Source: Nitrosomonas sp. | GTDB lineage: Bacteria > Pseudomonadota > Gammaproteobacteria > Burkholderiales > Nitrosomonadaceae | Direction: 5' to 3' | Length of the DNA stretch: 7,770 nucleotides | NCBI GenBank assembly: GCA_021774205.1 | Contig: JAJFJI010000159.1 | Location: 1 to 7,770, forward strand | Part shown: positions 1 through 5,293 of the stretch, piece by piece | Numbering within the stretch: position 1 is the stretch's first letter | Layout: the number at the start of each line of letters is the position of its first letter | Notes under the pieces: generated by a model | Databases searched by the model: none | Seen by the model: the letters and a program-made list of their open reading frames with translations, nothing else | Told to the model about the DNA's origin: nothing | Position numbers and translations under genes: made by a program

Positions 1-312
1 AATATGTTCAACGGGTAGATCATATTTCGGTATTTCTTTGATATCTGGATGGGAGACTTTAAATTTCACATAGTCTTTATCATTTCTTTGGTATAAGTGA
101 ATATCTTTTGCAGAAAGCGACGCTGTCACAGCGCCTGTATCTAATTTGGCAGTTAATGGAATTTCATTTGGATAGAGTGTCACTGGCTCTAAATAACCGT
201 AAACTGACTTATCTTGAATGTGGGAGGAAAAGGCAGTTGTTCCCAGGAAGGTCATCACGACACTCAGCTGAATAAGGACACAATATTTTAAGATAACTTT
301 TTGTATTTTCAT
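1..312 (-). CDS. Retropepsin-like aspartic peptidase (PF05618 type), exported, 3' end outside window
   Basis: Reading leftward from the ATG at 312-310, 104 codons stay open to the window edge, so the C-terminal part is missing. Residues 1-29 look like a signal peptide: Lys at 2 and 5, a hydrophobic run at about 11-24, then a possible cleavage after A-F-S (27-29). The mature start leads into AKLDTGAVTASLSA (55-68), the signature around the catalytic Asp (D58-T59-G60-A61) of the retropepsin-like family. That family is often mislabelled 'ATP-dependent zinc protease' and includes RimB-like proteins. Members are often found near RimK-like ATP-grasp genes; any such partner here would lie beyond position 1. 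The substrate is unknown and periplasmic location is inferred. No clear Shine-Dalgarno precedes the start, but the signal peptide supports it, and the next Met is at residue 20, inside the hydrophobic run. Confidence 0.8.
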   Translation of the reverse strand, partial: MKIQKVILKYCVLIQLSVVMTFLGTTAFSSHIQDKSVYGYLEPVTLYPNEIPLTAKLDTGAVTASLSAKDIHLYQRNDKDYVKFKVSHPDIKEIPKYDLPVEHI

Positions 313-355
313 GAATATTTAGTCTACTATAACAATCTATCATTCTATTAATGAA

Positions 356-384
356 AGATTAGCATTTATAAAATAATTTCTCAA
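356..384 (-). promoter_or_regulatory. Candidate sigma70 promoter for the retropepsin-like gene
   Basis: On the minus strand, TTGAGA (384-379; 5/6 match to TTGACA) is followed after exactly 17 bases by TAATCT (361-356). A TG one base upstream of the -10 makes it an extended -10. The -10 hexamer matches only 3/6 but keeps the key T-A---T positions. The predicted start near 349 would give a leader of about 37 bases. This is a by-eye motif match, not a measured promoter. Confidence 0.35.
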
Positions 385-695
385 CTGCAACAGAATTCCT
401 GATTGTTGTTAAAATCGTGAACAAGCATTGCGATTGATTCGAACGTGGTGCAATCTAATTGCAGCACAAAAAATGTTAATAACTTGCTGTTTATATAAAA
501 TAATTCAATCATAATCCTTGGGATTTTTATACGCTTACCCCTTTTCTAAAAAGAGCAATATTTCCGTGGTGTAAGCTTTGCTATTAAGATTAACGTTAAA
601 CCAGTTCAGAATGGTTTTGGTTCCAGTAATCAGGTGGCTTTTATCAAAATTAGCGTGTCTATGTCTACTGTTTATCTCACAGGATTGGCCTGGTT

Positions 696-724
696 CTCAC
701 ATACACTCGATTTTCTGCGATAAT
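696..724 (+). promoter_or_regulatory. Candidate sigma70 promoter for the NYN-LOTUS gene
   Basis: CTCACA (696-701; 4/6 match to TTGACA) and GATAAT (719-724; 5/6 match to TATAAT) are separated by 17 bases. TG at 716-717 gives an extended -10. Transcription would start near 731, leaving a leader of about 85 bases that contains both inverted repeats listed below. Identified by eye only. Confidence 0.4.
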
Positions 725-737
725 TCCTTCTAACCAC

Positions 738-755
738 TGAATATTCGAATATTCA
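738..755. promoter_or_regulatory. Perfect 18-bp palindrome, candidate operator
   Basis: TGAATATTCGAATATTCA is identical to its own reverse complement over all 18 bases. It lies just downstream of the start predicted from the 696-724 promoter, a position suited to a repressor that blocks elongation or open-complex formation. A homodimeric regulator is the simplest reading, but no regulator gene is in the window. AT-rich palindromes can also arise by chance. Confidence 0.4.
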
Positions 756-777
756 CAACAATAAAACAGAGACCCAA

Positions 778-795
778 ACTATAACTTGTTATAGT
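778..795. promoter_or_regulatory. 8-bp inverted repeat with 2-base centre, candidate operator
   Basis: ACTATAAC and GTTATAGT are exact reverse complements separated by TT. The repeat ends 12 bases before the GGAG ribosome binding site of the NYN-LOTUS gene. It could be a second operator, or a hairpin in the mRNA leader, though a two-base loop would need opening of the inner pairs. Its right arm contains TATAGT, a -10-like hexamer, but no matching -35 lies 15-19 bases upstream. Confidence 0.35.
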
Positions 796-807
796 CCATA
801 CAAAAAT

Positions 808-811
808 GGAG
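808..811 (+). promoter_or_regulatory. Ribosome binding site choosing between two adjacent ATGs
   Basis: GGAG is followed by AC and then ATGATG. Spacing is 2 bases to the ATG at 814 and 5 bases to the ATG at 817. The second spacing is more usual, so 817 is preferred; the difference is one residue. Confidence 0.6.
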
Positions 812-816
812 ACATG

Positions 817-1623
817 ATGAACGGTAATGGCAGAACGCAAAATATGGCCTTGTTTTGTGACTTCGAAAATATCGCGCTTGGTGTACGTGATGTCAAGTAC
901 GCAGCATTCGATATCAAAAAGGTACTGGAACGTTTACTACTCAAGGGTAATATCGTTGTTAAAAAAGCCTATTGTGATTGGGAACGTTACAAGGAATTCA
1001 AAGCAGCCATGCATGAAGCGGCTTTCGAATTGATTGAAATTCCTCATGTGCGCCAATCGGGCAAGAATTCAGCCGATATTCGTATGGTGGTGGATGCGCT
1101 TGACCTCTGCTACACAAAGGCACATGTCGATACCTTTGTGATCATTAGTGGCGACTCCGACTTTTCGGCCTTGGTTAGTAAACTGCGCGAGAACAATAAG
1201 GTAGTCATTGGGGTTGGCGTCAAGAAATCCACCTCCGATCTACTGATTTCCAATTGCGATGAATTTATCTATTACGATGATTTGATTCGAGAGACTGAGA
1301 AACAACATAAGGCCAAGCGCAAGACGGCAATCAAAAAAGCTACGCCGCAGGCAACCGTTCAATCAGAAGAGGATAAAAAGCAAGAAGCGCTGGATCTTGT
1401 ATTGGAAACGATCGAAGATTTGTTCAAAGAGCGTGGTGCGGAAGAAAAAGTGTGGGGCTCAATGGTCAAGCAAACACTGAAGCGGCGCAAGCCAGGCTTT
1501 AATGAAACCTATCACGGTTTTCGTACCTTTGGAAAGTTATTGGAGGCGGCACAGGCGAATAAATTGTTGGAATTGGAGTATGACGAGAAATCGGGTGGTT
1601 ATATCATCAACAGTATAGCGTAA
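817..1623 (+). CDS. NYN domain-LOTUS (OST-HTH) protein, predicted RNase/RNA-binding protein
   Basis: This 268-residue cytoplasmic protein has two domains. Residues about 9-157 form an NYN nuclease domain of the PIN/FLAP-like fold. Its acidic motifs are visible: ALFCDFEN (D15, N18), NSADIRMVVDAL (D87, D93) and IISGDSDF (D113, D115), the set expected to hold the catalytic metal ion. A charged linker rich in Lys and Glu (about 158-188) leads to a C-terminal LOTUS/OST-HTH domain (about 189-265, ending in GGYIINS), a winged-helix RNA-binding fold. Eukaryotic relatives with this pairing, such as MARF1, act on RNA, and bacterial family members are mostly uncharacterised. RNA cleavage is therefore inferred from intact motifs; the target is unknown. 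The gene stands alone, with its own candidate promoter and palindromic leader, and converges on the CopD gene. The start at 814 would add one Met. Confidence 0.88.
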   Translation: MNGNGRTQNMALFCDFENIALGVRDVKYAAFDIKKVLERLLLKGNIVVKKAYCDWERYKEFKAAMHEAAFELIEIPHVRQSGKNSADIRMVVDALDLCYTKAHVDTFVIISGDSDFSALVSKLRENNKVVIGVGVKKSTSDLLISNCDEFIYYDDLIRETEKQHKAKRKTAIKKATPQATVQSEEDKKQEALDLVLETIEDLFKERGAEEKVWGSMVKQTLKRRKPGFNETYHGFRTFGKLLEAAQANKLLELEYDEKSGGYIINSIA

Positions 1624-1814
1624 GAGGAATAAGGCAGCACATGCATGTACGCCATGCCGTCGACATCACAACGTGGTGGTCATTTTTCTCAAGTACAGGA
1701 AATGACCGATTGCCCACCGATGGCTAAAATTGAGGCGTAAACAAGGCGCCAAAAGATGCCAGACATTGTATATTGCACAAACTCATTGCGCCGACGTTAA
1801 AAGTCAATCAGCAC

Positions 1815-1848
1815 GATAGGGCGAATAAGCTTGCGTCATCCGCCGTAT
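1815..1848. repeat. Degenerate REP-like palindromic element
   Basis: The stretch GATAGGGCGAATAAGC (1815-1830), then TTGCGTCATCCGCCGTAT (1831-1848), has arms GGCG-A-AT (1820-1826) and AT-C-CGCC (1838-1844) that pair with one mismatch. In style it resembles the widespread bacterial REP palindromes of the form GTAGGGCGGAT...ATCCGCC, which RAYT transposases mobilise. It appears decayed: A replaces G in the left arm and GATAG stands in place of GTAG. Placement between convergent genes is typical of such elements. Recognition is from the general look; copies elsewhere in the genome cannot be seen. Confidence 0.4.
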
Positions 1849-1850
1849 GA

Positions 1851-1877
1851 TACAAATATGGGCAAACCCGATTTGTA
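1851..1877. terminator. Hairpin between convergent genes, possible weak bidirectional terminator
   Basis: TACAAAT (1851-1857) pairs perfectly with ATTTGTA (1871-1877). GGG (1860-1862) pairs with CCC (1867-1869) around the loop CAAA, with a small internal bulge between the two helices. In plus-strand RNA a U-G wobble (1859-1870) narrows that bulge. No T-tract follows on either strand, so intrinsic termination would be weak; it may instead protect 3' ends. Confidence 0.3.
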
Positions 1878-1936
1878 ACTATTCAGCGTACCCCTAACAT
1901 CCGACATTTCGGCGTTGCAAATTATATTCAGGACCA

Positions 1937-3964
1937 TCAATGCGCATGATCATCCGGTGGTGGCATGATTTCGTCTTCTTGATTAAGTTGATCCAGCTGA
2001 AAAGTTAAGGCATTCACATTTTGCCAGCCAAATCCTTCGAATCTAGCTACCCACCTGGCGCGTAAGTAGCCGAAACGGTCGACCATAAATTCCATGTGAT
2101 CCGGGGCCATGCCTTCTCCTGTCAGATCAGGCACAGCTCTGACCCTGCGATATAACTGATAAGTATCTCTGATTTCTGACCAGCCTTCAGTGACTACAGG
2201 GAAGGGAACGCTGTCAGTGATATCCAGCAACTCCTGTTCATCAAGTTTTCTCAAAGGAACCGCCAGAATTTCAGCGTTATGCTTGAGGCTAAGTCTTTCA
2301 TAAGCATGTTTCAATTGATTTAATCGCTGCTGCGACTGTGGCCAGGAAAATAAAACCAATATCACATTATTTTGCAGGCGAAAATCTTTCAAATCGCCAC
2401 CAGAAACATCATGGGTAGAATAGTAAAAAACGGGCGCTGCAATGGCTGGCGTTTCTGGAAGGATCATGCTGCCCAGTAAGCGTGCGTCAAAGCCTCGTGA
2501 CAGCGCATGGAGAAAATTGACGGTATCCCACAAGTCTTCTTCAGAAAGATTTGCTGAAAAACCGAGCATGTCGGTTCCGGGAACCCCCTGCGACACCCAA
2601 TGAAAAAAATTACCAACGGTATGTCTTGCCGTATGGGGTTCTGTCAACAGATCAGTGGGTATTGTTGACAATGTTTCGGCAAGTGGACCATTGCCTTTGC
2701 CTTGCGGGCCATGGCAACTGATACAATGTTCGGCAAACAGATGCGAGCCATTCGATATCGAAATAGCATCCAGTGGAATTGTGGGTTTTAGATAGGTTTC
2801 AGGGTAGGCTTCGATTGCAATGGGCGGTAGCGCAATAGCCAAGGAGGTGATCGCCAATGCGCCAGGAACAAGAATTTTTGTCTTCCAGCGCCAGTTATAT
2901 TTAATACTGAACCAAATCATCCCCAGCGCAAAGATAAACAACATAGCCCCAGCCCAGAACATTTCCTCGACATAAGGTTCTTCCCACGTCGCATCATCCG
3001 TCGAGAAGCGGAATGGAAAAGGCCAATGTTCGATGATGGCATGTTTTGCAGGCAGGGTATTGGCCAAAATGGATGCAATCAGGATCAGTACCAGTGCAAG
3101 AAATAATTCGATACTGACCCATTTTTTGAGATGTTTGGCACTTTCCTCGTATTTTTTGCCCTCAGCCTGGGACAGCAATGGCAGCCATTTGTAACGTGCC
3201 TGATAAGCAATAAACAGGATGACTGTCAATACAGCCAGCTTGAAATTCAGCAACCAGCCATAGGAACTGGAAACCAGTGTGTGATAATAATCGTCAACCA
3301 TGCGATCTGTCACAATGAGTCCGGTTACCGCCAATAACAACATAACAGGCAGCGCGATGGTAGAGAATTTCTCCAGGTATGTTGCATTTAATAAGCGTAA
3401 TGTTTTGTCGGATTCTCGATGATTGCTATATACAATAAACAGAAAAGCGGGCAATGCACCAAACCAAATACCTGCCAGTAGGATATGCAGTGCAAAGGGC
3501 GCGATCGATACAAACGACATTTCGTCTGCACTTGAATGGCTGATAAACGTACCTGCTATCAGAGGAAGAGACGCGGCAACAGCACATAAAAGATAATGCC
3601 ATCGCGCCCGATTTGTACGCAGAACATACAGGACGACGCCAAACAGGACGATTGCCAGCAGTATCTGGACCGCGAATATTAAGCCGACCTGTGTTTTTTG
3701 TACAAACTCCAGCCATGCCTCCGGGCGCCAAGTGTTGGCAGCAATACCCGTTGCTTCGCTCGTTGTCGTGGCCAGAAAACCTATTAATCCTAATATGACC
3801 AACCCCGCCATCCAGATGAATCCGCTTTCCAGGCGCTTAATCCAGGGAGCCTCAAACACAGCTTTTTGTTGCCCGATAATGGCGAAAAAAATACAGCTTC
3901 CAAACAGGATAAGGTTTGCAGTTAGCTGTGACCAGCGAGCAAAAGTAGCAATGATTTCAATCAT
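1937..3964 (-). CDS. CopD-type membrane domain fused to cytochrome c and a thioredoxin-like domain
   Basis: This 675-residue membrane protein has three parts. Residues about 10-380 contain roughly nine hydrophobic spans. The CopD-like core includes ISHSSA (H143) and ALHILLAGIWFGALPAF (H160), His-bearing helices like those proposed to bind copper in CopD/PcoD. Residues about 402-492 form a class I cytochrome c with C414-I-S-C417-H418 for covalent heme and a probable axial Met466 in GTDMLGF. Residues about 505-660 have the strand-helix pattern of a thioredoxin/peroxiredoxin fold (ILVLFSW near 535-541, HMEFMVDRFGYLR near 623-635), but no cysteine occurs after C417. The end MPPPDDHAH could bind metal. 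The heme and C-terminal domains probably face the periplasm, since heme is attached there. Electron transfer linked to copper handling is an inference; no copper gene is adjacent. The next Met is residue 52, after the first span, and no Shine-Dalgarno is clear, so the start rests on the N-terminal helix. Confidence 0.85.
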   Translation of the reverse strand: MIEIIATFARWSQLTANLILFGSCIFFAIIGQQKAVFEAPWIKRLESGFIWMAGLVILGLIGFLATTTSEATGIAANTWRPEAWLEFVQKTQVGLIFAVQILLAIVLFGVVLYVLRTNRARWHYLLCAVAASLPLIAGTFISHSSADEMSFVSIAPFALHILLAGIWFGALPAFLFIVYSNHRESDKTLRLLNATYLEKFSTIALPVMLLLAVTGLIVTDRMVDDYYHTLVSSSYGWLLNFKLAVLTVILFIAYQARYKWLPLLSQAEGKKYEESAKHLKKWVSIELFLALVLILIASILANTLPAKHAIIEHWPFPFRFSTDDATWEEPYVEEMFWAGAMLFIFALGMIWFSIKYNWRWKTKILVPGALAITSLAIALPPIAIEAYPETYLKPTIPLDAISISNGSHLFAEHCISCHGPQGKGNGPLAETLSTIPTDLLTEPHTARHTVGNFFHWVSQGVPGTDMLGFSANLSEEDLWDTVNFLHALSRGFDARLLGSMILPETPAIAAPVFYYSTHDVSGGDLKDFRLQNNVILVLFSWPQSQQRLNQLKHAYERLSLKHNAEILAVPLRKLDEQELLDITDSVPFPVVTEGWSEIRDTYQLYRRVRAVPDLTGEGMAPDHMEFMVDRFGYLRARWVARFEGFGWQNVNALTFQLDQLNQEDEIMPPPDDHAH

Positions 3965-3993
3965 ATTTTTACGATAGGATAGTTATTGTTTTG

Positions 3994-4002
3994 ATAATAT
4001 CA
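3994..4002 (-). promoter_or_regulatory. Candidate extended -10 promoter for the CopD fusion gene
   Basis: On the minus strand, TGATATTAT (4002-3994) combines a TGn extension with TATTAT, a 5/6 match to TATAAT. No good -35 hexamer lies 16-18 bases upstream, though an extended -10 can work without one. The leader would be about 23 bases. Confidence 0.27.
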
Positions 4003-4091
4003 GTGACGTAGAGCGGGGACTGGGCGTTAAATGGCGACAGCCAATCTTGCAACAATATCCGCGTTCTGCTGATCTAGAAAAGGAAATGCCA

Positions 4092-4120
4092 GATATTCTA
4101 CCTTGAGTAGAAGGATATTC
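4092..4120. repeat. GATATTC direct repeat flanking a short hairpin
   Basis: GATATTC occurs at 4092-4098 and 4114-4120, 22 bases apart start to start, which is about two helical turns. The inverted repeat TTCTAC/GTAGAA (4096-4101 and 4107-4112) lies between and partly overlaps the first copy. The spacing would suit a dimeric binding protein, but the units are short enough to be chance. Confidence 0.2.
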
Positions 4121-4300
4121 AAGTCAGTTTATGCTTAGCCATTACTGACGCACAAATGAAATCGTCAACAAACAGGGGCCACGACCATAGAATGGTATGT
4201 GCAGATAAACCTTGTTGCTGACTATTATTGTCTTATTTTGACCTTTTTTGGGTGCTTTCTTTGTCACTTCCCGATAAGTTTTTTCTTGAGGTTGGTATTT

Positions 4301-4330
4301 GTCGGTATGATTGATGTGCCGACTTTTGTT
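4301..4330 (+). terminator. Terminator-like hairpin in the presumed cysC leader
   Basis: GTCGGTA (4301-4307) pairs with TGCCGAC (4317-4323), giving seven pairs including one T-G wobble, around the 9-base loop TGATTGATG. TTTTGTT follows directly (4324-4330). The form is that of an intrinsic terminator read rightward, ending 90 bases before the cysC start. If the cysC promoter is upstream of 4301 it could act as an attenuator; if downstream, it may stop stray transcription. Confidence 0.4.
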
Positions 4331-4410
4331 CGTAGTTAAGATTACTACACTGTTTGTTACGGGGTGAATTTTCCTTGGAAAAAATACCTGGAAAATTTAG
4401 ATACTCAAGC

Positions 4411-4415
4411 GAGGG
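4411..4415 (+). promoter_or_regulatory. Ribosome binding site of cysC
   Basis: GAGGG lies 5 bases before the ATG at 4421 and fixes that start. Confidence 0.6.
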
Positions 4416-4420
4416 ATTGA

Positions 4421-5041
4421 ATGGATAGCAATGTAAAAAAAAGTTCGAACGTTATTTGGTATCAGGCAAGTGTGAGCCGGCAGGATCGGGAAAAAATTAA
4501 CGGGCATCGAGGGGTAGCGCTTTGGTTTACCGGCTTGTCTGGATCAGGAAAATCTACGCTTGCGCATGCGGTAGAGAAGCGTCTGCATGACATGAATGTG
4601 CGTACTTATGTGCTTGATGGCGACAATGTTCGGCATGGTTTATGTGGAGATCTTGGTTTCTCGGATGTGGCGCGCAGAGAAAATATTCGGCGGATTGGTG
4701 AAGTTTCCAAATTGTTTGTAGATGCAGGCATGATTGTACTTACCGCATTTATTTCTCCATTTCGTAGTGATCGCCGGCAGGTTAGAAAAATACTGGGTAA
4801 CCAATTTATTGAAATCTACTGTGATTGTCCTTTAAATGTTTGCGAAAACCGCGATGTAAAAGGTTTATATAAGCGAGCCAGAGCCGGGGAAGTCAAAGAA
4901 TTTACTGGCATTTCGTCGCCCTATGAAGCGCCCGAGGCAGCTGATATTACTGTGAACACGAGCATGCTTAGTTTGCACGAATCAACCCAAAAGATAGTGC
5001 GTTATTTAACTGAACATGAACTAATCAACTTGTCAAAATAA
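4421..5041 (+). CDS. cysC: Adenylylsulfate (APS) kinase
   Basis: CysC uses ATP to phosphorylate adenosine 5'-phosphosulfate at the 3' position, making PAPS, the activated sulfate used for assimilatory reduction or sulfate transfer. The 206 residues match the usual length of a stand-alone bacterial enzyme. The P-loop GLSGSGKST is at 38-46. DGDNVRHGL (66-74) and ARRENIRRIGE (84-94) are the APS-binding family motifs. ISPFRSDRR (111-119) carries S112, equivalent to the active-site serine region. KGLYKRARAGEVKEFTGIS (147-165) and SPYEAPEAAD (166-175) form the lid and C-terminal signature. All key motifs are present, so it should be active. No sulfurylase (cysD, cysN) or PAPS reductase gene is adjacent, so the pathway context is not visible. 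The start is supported by GAGGG five bases upstream. A role in sulfating a polysaccharide or other product is possible but unsupported here. Confidence 0.95.
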   Translation: MDSNVKKSSNVIWYQASVSRQDREKINGHRGVALWFTGLSGSGKSTLAHAVEKRLHDMNVRTYVLDGDNVRHGLCGDLGFSDVARRENIRRIGEVSKLFVDAGMIVLTAFISPFRSDRRQVRKILGNQFIEIYCDCPLNVCENRDVKGLYKRARAGEVKEFTGISSPYEAPEAADITVNTSMLSLHESTQKIVRYLTEHELINLSK

Positions 5042-5070
5042 TACGACAATACAGGTGAATAGATAAGATT

Positions 5071-5205
5071 ATGGCGTTCACATTGGATCATGACATAACC
5101 GAATCTCAAGCTATTTACAATCCATGGTCAACAAAGGATATTATCTATTTATCGCGATTTAAATGGTGCTGGCGGGTGAACCCCATAAAGATAGGGGGCA
5201 AGTAG
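5071..5205 (+). CDS. Doubtful 44-codon ORF downstream of cysC
   Basis: An ATG at 5071, 29 bases after the cysC stop, opens 44 codons ending in TAG. The peptide has an acidic, polar first half and a Trp/Lys/Arg-rich end (SRFKWCWRVN at 28-37). It matches no family I recognise. AGGTGA (5053-5058) is 12 bases upstream, too far for a good ribosome binding site. A candidate promoter at 5114-5142 lies inside it. Chance occurrence is more likely than a gene. Confidence 0.15.
   Translation: MAFTLDHDITESQAIYNPWSTKDIIYLSRFKWCWRVNPIKIGGK
5114..5142 (+). promoter_or_regulatory. Candidate promoter for the lipoprotein-ABC exporter unit
   Basis: TTTACA (5114-5119; 5/6 match to TTGACA) and GATATT (5137-5142; 4/6 match) are 17 bases apart. 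The alternative -10 TATTAT (5139-5144; 5/6) would have a 19-base spacer. The leader to the lipoprotein gene would be about 145 bases and contains two small inverted repeats, CGTAAA/TTTACG (5209-5227) and GCGA/TCGC (5246-5257). Motif match only. Confidence 0.3.
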
Positions 5206-5281
5206 TTACGTAAAACTAACGTTTACGCTGCGTCACAATGAATTAGCGATTTTTCGCAATCTAACAAAATTTTTCCGCCCT

Positions 5282-5288
5282 GGGAGAG
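5282..5288 (+). promoter_or_regulatory. Ribosome binding site of the lipoprotein gene
   Basis: GGGAGAG contains GGAG (5283-5286) 7 bases before the ATG at 5294. This supports that start, which also gives a complete lipoprotein signal peptide. Confidence 0.6.
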
Positions 5289-5293
5289 CTCAA

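Larger units (their letters stand above)
313..813. other. Divergent intergenic region
   Basis: This AT-rich stretch of 501 bases separates the minus-strand retropepsin-like gene from the plus-strand NYN-LOTUS gene. It contains candidate promoters for both directions, a 10-bp palindrome TTAACGTTAA (590-599), and two longer inverted repeats at 738-755 and 778-795. A 40-codon ORF at 611-733 has no ribosome binding site and is probably chance. No RNA gene, insertion-sequence end or riboswitch fold was recognised. Confidence 0.6.
1624..1936. other. Convergent intergenic region
   Basis: This gap of 313 bases lies between the 3' ends of the NYN-LOTUS gene and the CopD fusion gene. Its right half carries a REP-like element (1815-1848) and a hairpin (1851-1877). 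The left half holds only short ORFs of about 30 codons without ribosome binding sites and a 10-bp palindrome ACATGCATGT (1639-1648). No classical terminator with a long T-tract is visible. Confidence 0.55.
3965..4420. other. Divergent intergenic region between the CopD fusion and cysC
   Basis: These 456 bases hold the candidate leftward promoter (3994-4002), a small direct/inverted repeat cluster at 4092-4120, and a terminator-like hairpin at 4301-4330. No convincing plus-strand -35/-10 pair for cysC was found: TTGACC (4238-4243) and TATGAT (4306-4311) are isolated hexamers at wrong spacing. No ORF with a ribosome binding site was seen. Confidence 0.5.

Noticed and set aside
611..733. 40-codon plus-strand ORF with a hydrophobic N-terminal half
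   Set aside because: It has no ribosome binding site, lies across the candidate NYN-LOTUS promoter, and has no recognisable family.
1641..1739. Overlapping plus-strand ORFs of about 28 and 31 codons after the NYN-LOTUS gene
   Set aside because: Neither has a Shine-Dalgarno sequence or any family resemblance; ORFs this short are expected by chance.
1836..1937. 33-codon minus-strand ORF whose ATG overlaps the CopD fusion stop (TGATG)
   Set aside because: The overlap looks like translational coupling, but the ORF runs through the hairpin and REP-like element and its peptide resembles nothing known.
3426..3731. 101-codon minus-strand ORF inside the CopD region
   Set aside because: It is an alternative frame of the CopD fusion gene, whose own frame shows clear membrane helices and conserved His motifs.
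5181..5198. CCCC/GGGG hairpin as a cysC terminator
   Set aside because: The stem is only about four GC pairs plus a bulged AT extension, and no T-tract follows.
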